Assembly (NCBI GenBank): GCA_000702845.1
Contig: JNKK01000001.1
Coordinates: 122,534-186,533 of the forward strand
Origin: Lachnospiraceae bacterium FE2018
GTDB taxonomy: Bacteria; Bacillota; Clostridia; Lachnospirales; Lachnospiraceae
Reading direction: 5' to 3'
DNA: 64,000 nucleotides
The notes under the pieces are model-generated. The model was not told where the DNA came from. It ran no database searches and saw only the letters and a list, made by a program, of their open reading frames with translations. The position numbers and the translations under genes were made by a program. Of this stretch, positions 27,304-35,766 are shown piece by piece; the first letter of the stretch is position 1, and each line of letters opens with the position of its first letter.

Positions 27304-27326
27304 GCCGTCTGTTGTTTACAGGCGGC
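27304..27326 (+). terminator. Hairpin ending the amidase transcript, overlapping the next promoter
   Basis: Stem GCCGTCTGT (27304-27312) with ACAGGCGGC (27318-27326), one G-U pair, 5-nt loop, then TTTATATTTT. It may instead act as an operator, because the -35 box lies in its loop and right arm. Confidence 0.6.
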
Positions 27327-27343
27327 TTTATATTTTGTATAAT
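27315..27343 (+). promoter_or_regulatory. Promoter of the sucrose operon
   Basis: TTTACA (27315-27320), exact 17-bp spacer, TATAAT (27338-27343); 11 of 12 consensus bases. With such a strong core, control by repression or catabolite repression is likely. Confidence 0.85.
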
Positions 27344-27431
27344 AAATCAAATGTCTTGTCTTACAAGGGGGAGGCTGTCACTTATAGAAAGCGGGAAACC
27401 GTATGAGGGTAAGAATACCAGGAGGTAGTGT

Positions 27432-29405
27432 ATGGATTACAAGCAAACAGCTCAGGGCGTGCTGGAGCACGTCGGCGGACCGGGAAATGTTATTTCTGCC
27501 GCGCATTGCGCGACGCGTCTGCGTCTTGTCATTGCTGATAACAGCAAGCTTGACAAGGCAGCGGTAGAGGATGTTGACGGCGTTAAGGGATGTTTTGAGG
27601 CATCCGGACAGATTCAGGTCATCATCGGAACCGGCGCGGTTAATAAGGTTTATGACGAATTTATCAAGATGGCAGGCGTGTCAGAAGGATCCAAGGACGA
27701 TGTCAAGCAGGCGGCTGCATCGAAACAGAATCCGTTCTTCCGCGCGATCAAGACACTCGGCGATATCTTCGTTCCGATCATTCCGGCAATCGTTGCATCC
27801 GGTCTTCTGAACGGTCTTCTGGGCGGCATGACGCAGATCTGGCCGCACATGGCGGACAGCGCGCTTTACGAGATTATCAACCTGTTTGCAGGTGCGGCGC
27901 TGACAATGCTGCCGGTTCTGATCGCAATCAGCGCGGCAAAGAAATTCGGCGGCAACCAGTTTCTGGCTGCTGTTATCGGATTTATCATGATTCATCCGTC
28001 TCTTGTCAATGCGTGGACACACTACATTGATGACGGAACCGGAAATATGATTCTGAACCCGGCGATCAAGGAATTTTTCCATGTCGGCGGCTACAGTGTA
28101 ACAAACCTCGGTTATCAGGGCCACGTTATTCCGGTTATTATAGCAATCCTGTTTATGTGCTGGATTGAGAAGAAACTGCACAAGGTTGTTCCGGAGATGA
28201 TCGATCTCTTCGTAACACCGCTTGTCACTGTACTGGTTACCGGCCTGCTTACTATCGCGGTAATCGGACCGATCTTCTCCACCGTTGAGGGATGGATCCT
28301 GACAGCTGCAAAAGCACTGATCGGACTGCCGTTCGGAATAGGAGGTCTGATTGTCGGCTTCCTGTATGCATTCACGGTTGTCGCGGGCTTCCACCATATG
28401 TACAACATGATCGAGGCACAGATGCTTGGTGCCGGCGGTCTGAACACCTGGATGCCGGTCGCAACAGCTGCGAACGTCGCACAGGGTGCTGCTGCAATGG
28501 CAGTTTCCTTTAAATCCAAAAACCCGAAAACCAAATCCGTGGCAATGCCGTCCTCACTGTCTGCATTCCTTGGTATCACAGAGCCGGCAATCTTCGGTGT
28601 CAACGTCCGTTACCGCACACCGTTCATCGCGGGCTGCATCGGCGGTGCGCTTGGCGGAATGGTTGCGACCCTCACAGGTGTCGGCGCAACCGCATACGGT
28701 GTAACAGGTCTCTTTGGTTTCCTGATCACACCGGGATTCACACTGTCATATGCACTGATTCTGCTCGTCTCCTTTGTGGCGGCGTTTGCAGTTTCCTTTA
28801 TTCTGTTTAAAGATCCGGAAGAGGAACTTGCAAGACTGAAAAAGGCAGAAGAAAAAGAGACATCCGCAGCCGGCGAGACAGTCGCGGCAGCTGCAGCGGG
28901 CGCAGCAGCAGGTGCTGCAGCAGAAGCTGCAGAGGAAAAGAAAGCATCCGGCGAGCCGATGATTATCTACGCACCGGCAAAAGGAAAAGCAATTCCATCC
29001 TCTGAAATTCAGGATCCTACATTTGCGGCAGAAGTACTTGGTTCCGGCATCGGAATCATTCCGGAAGACGGCAAGATCTACGCTCCGTTTGATGGTACGC
29101 TGGATCTCCTGTATGACACAAAACATGCGCTCGGTCTGTCATCCAAGGATGACGTAGAAGTTCTGATTCACGTCGGTATCGATACCGTTCAGCTCGAAGG
29201 AAAATACTTCACCGCGCATGCGAACAGCGGCGACGAGGTGAAGAAGGGTCAGCTTCTTCTTGAGGTAGATCTCGCAGGAATTCAGGCTGCAGGTTATAAG
29301 CTTGACACACCGATTATCGTTACCAATACCGATGACTATGCAGAAGTCAAAGGAATCAAGACCGGACCGGTAGAGCCGGGCGAGCCTGTTATCGAAGTCA
29401 GATAA
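27432..29405 (+). CDS. scrA: PTS sucrose-type EIIBCA transporter
   Basis: 657 residues. EIIB at residues 1-85 with phospho-Cys26 in HCATRLR; EIIC at about 100-460 with many helices and the TEPAIFG-type motif seen as ITEPAIFGVN; an Ala/Gly/Glu-rich flexible linker at about 472-510; EIIA-Glc type domain at about 515-657 with His580 in VLIHVGID. It imports and phosphorylates a sugar using PEP through HPr. The two following genes, a GH32 hydrolase and a fructokinase, make sucrose the most likely substrate. Symbol by function. Ribosome site AGGAGG. No sugar regulator gene is adjacent. Confidence 0.9.
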   Translation: MDYKQTAQGVLEHVGGPGNVISAAHCATRLRLVIADNSKLDKAAVEDVDGVKGCFEASGQIQVIIGTGAVNKVYDEFIKMAGVSEGSKDDVKQAAASKQNPFFRAIKTLGDIFVPIIPAIVASGLLNGLLGGMTQIWPHMADSALYEIINLFAGAALTMLPVLIAISAAKKFGGNQFLAAVIGFIMIHPSLVNAWTHYIDDGTGNMILNPAIKEFFHVGGYSVTNLGYQGHVIPVIIAILFMCWIEKKLHKVVPEMIDLFVTPLVTVLVTGLLTIAVIGPIFSTVEGWILTAAKALIGLPFGIGGLIVGFLYAFTVVAGFHHMYNMIEAQMLGAGGLNTWMPVATAANVAQGAAAMAVSFKSKNPKTKSVAMPSSLSAFLGITEPAIFGVNVRYRTPFIAGCIGGALGGMVATLTGVGATAYGVTGLFGFLITPGFTLSYALILLVSFVAAFAVSFILFKDPEEELARLKKAEEKETSAAGETVAAAAAGAAAGAAAEAAEEKKASGEPMIIYAPAKGKAIPSSEIQDPTFAAEVLGSGIGIIPEDGKIYAPFDGTLDLLYDTKHALGLSSKDDVEVLIHVGIDTVQLEGKYFTAHANSGDEVKKGQLLLEVDLAGIQAAGYKLDTPIIVTNTDDYAEVKGIKTGPVEPGEPVIEVR

Positions 29406-29484
29406 AATCGGGGTTTGTGACAAATGCTCACACAGTGACAATGGGAAAGACAAACCCGGTTTGCAGCAGAAAAGGAGGGTGACC

Positions 29485-30879
29485 ATGGCAAGAGACAACT
29501 GGCGTCTTGCATATCATCTGATGCCGCCGGACGGATGGCTGAACGATCCGAACGGACTGTGCCAGGTGAACGGTCAATATCATGTGTATTTCCAGTATGC
29601 GCCGAACACGCCCGGACCGGATGGAAAGAAACACAGGACCTGGGGGCATTACGCAGGCCCGGACCTGATTAATCTGGAATTTGAGGGTGTACCGTTCTGG
29701 CCGGAGGCACCGGACCGGGACGGCTGTTATTCCGGCAGCGCATTTATCCACGGAGATGAAATCTGGTTATACTATACCGGCAACATCAAGCTGGCCGGTG
29801 ACTATGATTACATCCACGATGGCCGTGAGAGCAATACCATCCTGGTCCGCACGAAAGACGGAAAGGCTTACAGTGAGAAGCAGGTACTCTTCGGCACGAA
29901 GGATTATCCGGAAGACTGCACGCGCCATGTCCGCGATCCCAAAGTCTGGGAGGAAGACGGCGTCTATTATATGGTGCAGGGCGCGCGGATGAACGATGAC
30001 AGCGGATCTGTTCTGCTCTATGAGAGCGACGATCTGTTCAACTGGAAACTGGTGAAAATCATTGCCACGGAAGAGCCGTTCGGCTATATGTGGGAGTGTC
30101 CGGATTACTTCGAGCTGGACGGTGAACAGGTTCTCTCCATCTGCCCGCAGGGCATGGATGCCGAGGAATTCCGCTATCAGAATAATCATCAGGCGGGATA
30201 CTTTTTCATGAAGGGTGATCTGCGAGGCACGCAGACATTTTCAGAATTCACGGAGTGGGATTACGGTCATGATTTTTATGCGCCGCAGAGCTTTGTGGAT
30301 GAGCAGGGCAGACGGCTCTTCATCGGCTGGGCCGGTCTTCCCGATAAGCCTTATGGCAATCCGACAGATGCCCGCGGCTGGGAAAACTGCCTGACAGTGC
30401 CGCGTGTACTGAAGGTGAAAGACGGCGTTGTTACCCAGACACCGGTGGAGGAACTCAAATCCCTCCGGTTTGATGAGCAGAAAATCGATCCGGTCGGAAC
30501 ACTTGTACTGCCGGATGCTTCTGGTGACGCTGAGGTATGCTTTGCAGATCCGTCTGCCGCATGGAACATTTCCATCGGCGGCGGCGTGACACTGGCATTT
30601 GCTGACGGCGTTCTGGAACTGAACATGTCAGACGCGGTCGGATGCGGCCGCGGTCCCCGCAAGGTAAAAACGGATGCCATCCGGGATCTGCGGCTGATGA
30701 TCGACCGCTCGATGCTGGAGCTCTATGCGAATGACGGCAGCATCGTATTTGCGTCCCGCTTCTATCCGGATGATCCGGAGGAACAGGAAGAACGGGCACT
30801 TGCGGTCCGGTTTGACTGTCCGGGCGCTGATATAACCGCATGGCAGATGAAAGCACTGCCGTTCAACGAAAAGTATTGA
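29485..30879 (+). CDS. scrB: Sucrose-6-phosphate hydrolase (GH32)
   Basis: Predicted 464 residues. GH32 signature with nucleophile Asp in WLNDPNG (residue 20 region), the stabiliser RDPKV near residue 150 and acid/base Glu in WECPD near residue 200; a beta-sandwich C-terminal domain follows. It splits sucrose-6-phosphate into glucose-6-phosphate and fructose in the cytoplasm; no signal peptide. Start 29485 has AAAGGAGG. A GGGTTTGT/ACAAACCC stem (29411-29418 with 29450-29457) spans the gap after scrA. Confidence 0.92.
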   Translation: MARDNWRLAYHLMPPDGWLNDPNGLCQVNGQYHVYFQYAPNTPGPDGKKHRTWGHYAGPDLINLEFEGVPFWPEAPDRDGCYSGSAFIHGDEIWLYYTGNIKLAGDYDYIHDGRESNTILVRTKDGKAYSEKQVLFGTKDYPEDCTRHVRDPKVWEEDGVYYMVQGARMNDDSGSVLLYESDDLFNWKLVKIIATEEPFGYMWECPDYFELDGEQVLSICPQGMDAEEFRYQNNHQAGYFFMKGDLRGTQTFSEFTEWDYGHDFYAPQSFVDEQGRRLFIGWAGLPDKPYGNPTDARGWENCLTVPRVLKVKDGVVTQTPVEELKSLRFDEQKIDPVGTLVLPDASGDAEVCFADPSAAWNISIGGGVTLAFADGVLELNMSDAVGCGRGPRKVKTDAIRDLRLMIDRSMLELYANDGSIVFASRFYPDDPEEQEERALAVRFDCPGADITAWQMKALPFNEKY

Positions 30880-30888
30880 ACTCAGTTC

Positions 30889-30917
30889 TGCCCGGGCTGC
30901 AAACGCATGCCCGGGCA
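30889..30917 (+). other. Intercistronic hairpin between scrB and scrK
   Basis: Perfect 9-bp GC-rich stem TGCCCGGGC (30889-30897) with GCCCGGGCA (30909-30917), 11-nt loop. There is no T-tract, so it more likely stabilises or sets processing of the operon mRNA than ends it. Confidence 0.65.
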
Positions 30918-30958
30918 AAGATATCCGGATGATTACAGACTTGGGAGAGAGAAATAAT

Positions 30959-31918
30959 ATGTACGATGTAACTGCACTTGGTGAGCTGCTGATCGATTTT
31001 ACACCCTGTGGTGTGAGCGAAGCCGGGCGGGCGCTGTTCGAGCAGAATCCGGGCGGCGCACCTGCAAATGTGCTGGCTGCGCTCTCAAAACTTGGATGCA
31101 AAACCGCATTTATCGGGAAAGTCGGCAATGATATGCACGGCGCGTATCTGCGCGGCGTGCTGGAAGGGCTGGAGATCAACACGGCGAATCTGATCAGCGA
31201 TCCGGATGTATTCACGACGCTCGCATTTGTCGCACTTCAGAACGGAGAACGCAGTTTTTCCTTTGCCAGAAAACCGGGCGCGGATACACAGCTGAGGGTG
31301 GATGAACTGAATGCCGATCTGCTCGCACAGACGAAGATTTTCCACTTCGGCTCCCTGTCGCTGACAGATGAACCGGCAAAAAGCGCGACGTATGAGGCGG
31401 TCCGGCTTGCAAAAGAGGCAGGCGCACTGATTTCCTATGATCCGAACTACCGCGCGGCGCTCTGGCCGGGCAGGGAAACGGCCATCCGCGAAATGCGGGC
31501 TGTAATTCCCTCTGTGGATATCATGAAGATATCGGATGAAGAATGCGAACTGCTCACGGATGCGTCTGATCCCGATGAGGCGGCAATCCGCCTTCTGGCT
31601 GCAGGTGTCAGATGTGTTTTTGTGACATGCGGCGGAGACGGCTCACTGTTGAAGACAGCTGCGGTCAGCGCCAGAGAACCGGCGATGAAATGTGAACTGG
31701 TCGATACGACCGGCGCCGGCGATTCCTTCTGGGGCGGGATTCTGTACCAGTTTGCTTCCAATGACTGGAAGCCGGAGGATCTGGACGCAGAAAAAGCGCA
31801 GACAATGCTGCGCTTTGCGAATACGGTTGCGGGGCTGTGCGTACAGAAACGCGGCGCCATTCCGGCGATGCCTTCAAAAGAAGCAGTCGAAGCAATTATT
31901 TCATCATCTCGTGAATGA
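30959..31918 (+). CDS. scrK: Fructokinase (PfkB/ribokinase family)
   Basis: Predicted 319 residues. PfkB signatures: NPGGAPANVLAAL near residue 30 and DTTGAGDSFWGG near residue 250, which holds the catalytic Asp. It phosphorylates the fructose released from sucrose-6-phosphate to fructose-6-phosphate. Start 30959 follows GGGAGAGA. It is the third gene of the sucrose operon; its last 23 bp overlap the 3' end of the convergent gene on the other strand. Confidence 0.92.
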   Translation: MYDVTALGELLIDFTPCGVSEAGRALFEQNPGGAPANVLAALSKLGCKTAFIGKVGNDMHGAYLRGVLEGLEINTANLISDPDVFTTLAFVALQNGERSFSFARKPGADTQLRVDELNADLLAQTKIFHFGSLSLTDEPAKSATYEAVRLAKEAGALISYDPNYRAALWPGRETAIREMRAVIPSVDIMKISDEECELLTDASDPDEAAIRLLAAGVRCVFVTCGGDGSLLKTAAVSAREPAMKCELVDTTGAGDSFWGGILYQFASNDWKPEDLDAEKAQTMLRFANTVAGLCVQKRGAIPAMPSKEAVEAIISSSRE

Positions 31919-32381
31919 AAGCAATCAGCTTCGGGTGACAGTGATCTTTTACAATGATAATACTTTGTGTTTTGGAGACCAGCATGTAGAAATTCGTGCT
32001 GGTCTCTATGATTCTCTGCAGATCTGTGTATTTGACGGAAGTATGGCCGCGCAGGCTGTGCTGTTCCAGATGATCCTCGTAAAACTCCGTCTTCATGACC
32101 ATGTTGTGGGCGGTCTCATTTGCCAGATACATGCGGCGCTCGAGATAACGCGGGATAAACCAGGAGATCGCCGGAAGCAGAATCAGCATAATCACATAGA
32201 GCTGGATCGAACTTCGGTTGTGCGCGCGGATGGAAAAGACAAGCAGTCCGGCAAGAACCGCCTCGATCAGCAAAATAACAGCTGCCATCATACGGCGGTT
32301 GGAGAGCGCGTGATTCAGCTTGCGGAATTCGTCCAGCGTGATAATGGTTGTCGTTTCATAGAGTGGTTTGTGAAAATTCAT
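31896..32381 (-). CDS. YcxB-like membrane protein
   Basis: 161 residues. Two adjacent transmembrane helices at about residues 32-52 and 60-78, then a cytoplasmic beta-rich domain with TEFYEDHLEQHS and a closing region FYMLVSKTQSIIIVKD that resemble YcxB-family proteins. The function of the family is not known. It is convergent with scrK and overlaps its end by 23 bp, so no terminator separates them. AAGGAG precedes the ATG on the minus strand. Confidence 0.65.
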   Translation of the reverse strand: MNFHKPLYETTTIITLDEFRKLNHALSNRRMMAAVILLIEAVLAGLLVFSIRAHNRSSIQLYVIMLILLPAISWFIPRYLERRMYLANETAHNMVMKTEFYEDHLEQHSLRGHTSVKYTDLQRIIETSTNFYMLVSKTQSIIIVKDHCHPKLIAFIHEMMK

Positions 32382-32443
32382 AAGAACTCCTTTTTTTGTT
32401 CAATATTGCTATTATCATAAAGCATGACGTTCAAAAGTGCAAA

Positions 32444-32472
32444 TTGCCTCATAGTGGAATCCGTGATAAACT
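32444..32472 (+). promoter_or_regulatory. Possible promoter of tex
   Basis: TTGCCT (32444-32449), 17-bp spacer, TAAACT (32467-32472); 4/6 matches in each box, about 100 bp before the start. Confidence 0.4.
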
Positions 32473-32580
32473 GAATTTTCAGGGAACGCGCAGAAAGCGT
32501 TCTCCGGGGTCTGTCCGGCCGGCGTATCTGACGGATGTGCTGCTGCAGACCCGTGACAGAAGGAAAGGAAAAACATCACA

Positions 32581-34743
32581 ATGGACATTATTAAGACACT
32601 TGCCGCGGAACTGGAAATTCAGCCGCGGCAGGCTGAGGCGGCGGTGCAGTTAATTGATGAGGGAAACACGATCCCTTTTATTGCCCGCTATAGAAAAGAA
32701 GCAACCGGAGCACTGAATGATGAAGTACTGCGCAATCTGTCTGACCGTCTGACTTATCTGCGCAATCTTGAGGAGCGGAAAGCACAGATACGGACAGGTA
32801 TTGAAGAGCAGGGAAAAATGACGCCGGAACTGGCTGCCGCGATTGAGGCAGCAGAGACAATGGTTGCGCTGGAAGATCTGTACCGGCCGTATCGTCCGAA
32901 GCGCCGCACGCGCGCGACGATCGCGGCAGAAAAAGGACTGAAACCGCTGGCGGATCTGATTCTGGCGCAGGAAATCACTGTGCCGCTTGAAGAGGCTGCG
33001 CAGGCATACGTTTCGGAAGAAAAAGGCGTTGCCGATACGGCGGAGGCCATTGCCGGCGCCTCGGATATCATCGCGGAGGAAATCTCTGATAATGCAGAAT
33101 TCCGTCACGGGATCCGCAATCACACACGCCGCACCGGCGTTCTGGTGACAGCAGCCGCAAAGGACGCTGAGGAGAACGGCGTTTACGCGATGTACTATGA
33201 TCACCAGGAAGCGGTTGCGAAGGTCCCGGGGCACCGTGTTCTGGCGATCAACCGCGGGGAGGCCGAAAAAGCGCTTACCGTAAAAATAAAAGTCGACGAG
33301 GAAATGGTTTACCGTTTCCTCGCACATCATATCATTAAGAAAAATAATCCGTATACAACACCGGTGCTGCAGGCCGCGGTTGTGGACAGCTACAAACGCC
33401 TGATCGCCCCTGCAATCGAGCGGGAGATCCGCAATGAGCTGACCGAAGCGGCGGAAGACGGAGCAATCAGAGTCTTCGGCAAAAACCTCGAACAGCTGCT
33501 GATGCAGCCGCCCATCGCCGGTCAGGTGGTACTGGGCTGGGATCCCGCATTCCGCACGGGCTGCAAGCTGGCGGTTGTGGATGAAACCGGAAAAGTGATT
33601 GATACAGATGTTATATATCCGACCGCTCCGACCAATGCGAAGAAACAGGCAGATGCCCGCGCGGTTCTGACAAAATTCATTTCTAAATATAATATTTCGC
33701 TGATTTCGGTCGGGAACGGGACGGCATCCCGTGAATCAGAGCAGTTTATAGCCGAATATCTGAAGACCATTCCGGCAAAGGTGCAGTATGTCATCACAAA
33801 TGAGGCCGGCGCATCTGTCTATTCAGCCAGCAAACTGGCGACAGAGGAATTTCCCGAATTTGATGTCGGGCAGCGAAGCGCCGCTTCCATTGCGCGCCGC
33901 GTGCAGGATCCGCTGGCAGAGCTGGTAAAGATTGATCCGAAATCCATCGGCGTCGGTCAGTATCAGCACGATATGAATCAGAAGAAGCTCGGAAATGCGC
34001 TGGGCGGCGTTGTGGAAAACTGCGTCAACCGGGTTGGCGTAGATCTGAATACAGCATCCGCGCCGCTGATGGAGTATATTTCCGGTATTTCAAAGCCGAT
34101 TGCAAAAAACATCGTCGCCTACCGGGAGGAGAACGGAAGATTCAGTTCACGCAAAGAACTTCTGAAAGTGCCGAAACTCGGACCGAAAGCCTTCGAGCAG
34201 TGCGCCGGGTTCATGCGCATCACCGGCGGAAAGGAGCCGCTCGATGCGACAGCGGTACACCCGGAAGCATATGACGCGATGAAAAAGATGCTGGGACAGT
34301 TCGGGTTAGATTTGACGGATGTGCTTGCAGGCAGGGAAAACCGGCGGCTTGCGGAGGTCACCCGGGATCAGCGGTTTGCACAGCTTGCGGAAACCCTCGG
34401 AATCGGTGAAATCACACTTCGTGATAATATAAAAGAACTGATGAAGCCGGGCCGTGACCCGCGCGCGGATATGCCGAAACCGGTGCTGCGAAGCGACGTG
34501 CTTGAAATTGAAGACCTGCGGGAAGGAATGATTCTCAAGGGAACGGTCAGGAACGTGATTGACTTCGGTGCCTTTGTAGACATCGGTGTGCATCAGGACG
34601 GACTGGTTCACATTTCACAGATGTCCAGTAAGAAATTTGTAAAGCATCCGCTGGAAGTCGTCAGTGTCGGAGATGTGGTGGAAGTGCGCGTGATTTCCGT
34701 TGATGTGAAACGGAAGCGGATCGGGCTGTCGATGAAGATGTGA
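32581..34743 (+). CDS. tex: Tex-family RNA-binding transcription accessory protein
   Basis: 720 residues, usual for Tex. Order: N-terminal helical region with IPFIARYRKEATG, YqgF/RNase H-like region around residues 320-450 (GWDPAFRTGCKLAVV), helix-hairpin-helix repeats around 490-560 (GVDLNTAS, LGPKAFEQCAGF), and a C-terminal S1 domain from about 640 (GTVRNVIDFGAFVDIGVHQD). It binds RNA/DNA and acts with RNA polymerase or the ribosome; the precise role differs between species. GGAAAGGAAAAA precedes the ATG. The patatin gene follows after 37 bp. Confidence 0.94.
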   Translation: MDIIKTLAAELEIQPRQAEAAVQLIDEGNTIPFIARYRKEATGALNDEVLRNLSDRLTYLRNLEERKAQIRTGIEEQGKMTPELAAAIEAAETMVALEDLYRPYRPKRRTRATIAAEKGLKPLADLILAQEITVPLEEAAQAYVSEEKGVADTAEAIAGASDIIAEEISDNAEFRHGIRNHTRRTGVLVTAAAKDAEENGVYAMYYDHQEAVAKVPGHRVLAINRGEAEKALTVKIKVDEEMVYRFLAHHIIKKNNPYTTPVLQAAVVDSYKRLIAPAIEREIRNELTEAAEDGAIRVFGKNLEQLLMQPPIAGQVVLGWDPAFRTGCKLAVVDETGKVIDTDVIYPTAPTNAKKQADARAVLTKFISKYNISLISVGNGTASRESEQFIAEYLKTIPAKVQYVITNEAGASVYSASKLATEEFPEFDVGQRSAASIARRVQDPLAELVKIDPKSIGVGQYQHDMNQKKLGNALGGVVENCVNRVGVDLNTASAPLMEYISGISKPIAKNIVAYREENGRFSSRKELLKVPKLGPKAFEQCAGFMRITGGKEPLDATAVHPEAYDAMKKMLGQFGLDLTDVLAGRENRRLAEVTRDQRFAQLAETLGIGEITLRDNIKELMKPGRDPRADMPKPVLRSDVLEIEDLREGMILKGTVRNVIDFGAFVDIGVHQDGLVHISQMSSKKFVKHPLEVVSVGDVVEVRVISVDVKRKRIGLSMKM

Positions 34744-34780
34744 GGGTGGTTAAGAGAGGAAAGAAAAAGGACTGCATGTT

Positions 34781-35689
34781 ATGGCCAGAAAGATGAAAGT
34801 TTACAGCAGGGTGGCGGAGATTCCGGCGGGAGATGCGCCGGATGTGATTACAGAGGGATGCCTGGTGCTGGAGGGCGGCGCGTGGCGCGGTCTTTACACG
34901 CAGGGCGCACTGGATGTACTGATGCAGCATGGGATTAATTTCCAGACGACCATCGGTGTTTCGGCCGGTGCGATGTCTGCAACAGGATATCTCTCGGGGC
35001 AGATCGGTTTTTGTCCGCGCATTAATCTGACGCACCGGAACGACCCGGCGTATACCGGACTGGGTGCTGTGAAGAAAGAACACGGCGTGACAGGGTTTAC
35101 CTATCTGTTCAATGAACTGATGGGAGGAGAAACTCCGCTGAACAGGGAGCGTTTTGATGACCCGGCGCGTCGTCTGGTCGCGGTTGCGACAAATGTGCAT
35201 ACAGGCGAACCGTTTTATTTTGAAAAAGGAACGTGTAATATTTTCCGCGCAATTCAGGCATCAGCCACGGTTCCTTACGTCTCACGGCCGGTTGTGATCG
35301 GCGGACAGCCTTATCTGGACGGAGGATGCAGTGTTAAGATTCCGTATGATCATGCGGCAGAAGAAGGCCACAGAAAAATCATGATCATACGGACCCAGGA
35401 CCGCACGTACCGCCGCAAAGAAAAGAAGGAGTCTGCATTTGATAAAGTGCTGTATGGCAGACATCCGGCTTTTATCCGCGCGATGGAAAAGGCCTCGACG
35501 GACTATAACGATGTACTGGACCGCATGGACGCAGATATGAGAGAAGGTAAATGCTTTGTTCTGGCGCCGTCGCGCCCGGTGGGAATCAGCCGGTTCGAGA
35601 GCGATGTTGAAAAAATCGGCGCGCTGTATGAACTCGGACGGACTGATATGGAAGCGCAGATGGAAAACCTGCTGGCATATCTGCGGTGA
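34781..35689 (+). CDS. Patatin-like phospholipase
   Basis: 302 residues. Oxyanion region EGGAWRGLYTQG, nucleophile Ser in GVSAG (about residue 67) and catalytic Asp in DGG (about residue 186) are all present, so the Ser-Asp dyad is intact. Members hydrolyse acyl chains of lipids. No signal peptide. It lies between tex and the AAA+ gene on the same strand and may share their transcript. Substrate unknown. Confidence 0.88.
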   Translation: MARKMKVYSRVAEIPAGDAPDVITEGCLVLEGGAWRGLYTQGALDVLMQHGINFQTTIGVSAGAMSATGYLSGQIGFCPRINLTHRNDPAYTGLGAVKKEHGVTGFTYLFNELMGGETPLNRERFDDPARRLVAVATNVHTGEPFYFEKGTCNIFRAIQASATVPYVSRPVVIGGQPYLDGGCSVKIPYDHAAEEGHRKIMIIRTQDRTYRRKEKKESAFDKVLYGRHPAFIRAMEKASTDYNDVLDRMDADMREGKCFVLAPSRPVGISRFESDVEKIGALYELGRTDMEAQMENLLAYLR

Positions 35690-35766
35690 TTAGTTGCTTT
35701 TTAGTTTTTTGAGTTGTTAGACGGATACCATGACGCAGCAGACGGTATGATAACGGAGAAATGATT

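Larger units (their letters stand above)
27083..27431 (+). other. Intergenic region before the sucrose operon
   Basis: No ORF of note. It holds a CCCCG-TTTT-GCGGG hairpin (near 27157-27170), a 9-bp hairpin at 27304-27326, the operon promoter and an 80-nt leader with a small CTTGT-CTT-ACAAG hairpin. I looked for a RAT-type antiterminator site and saw none. Confidence 0.6.

Noticed and set aside
27344..27431. RAT-type antiterminator site or riboswitch in the sucrose leader
   Set aside because: Only a 5-bp hairpin is seen, with no conserved antiterminator sequence and no following terminator.
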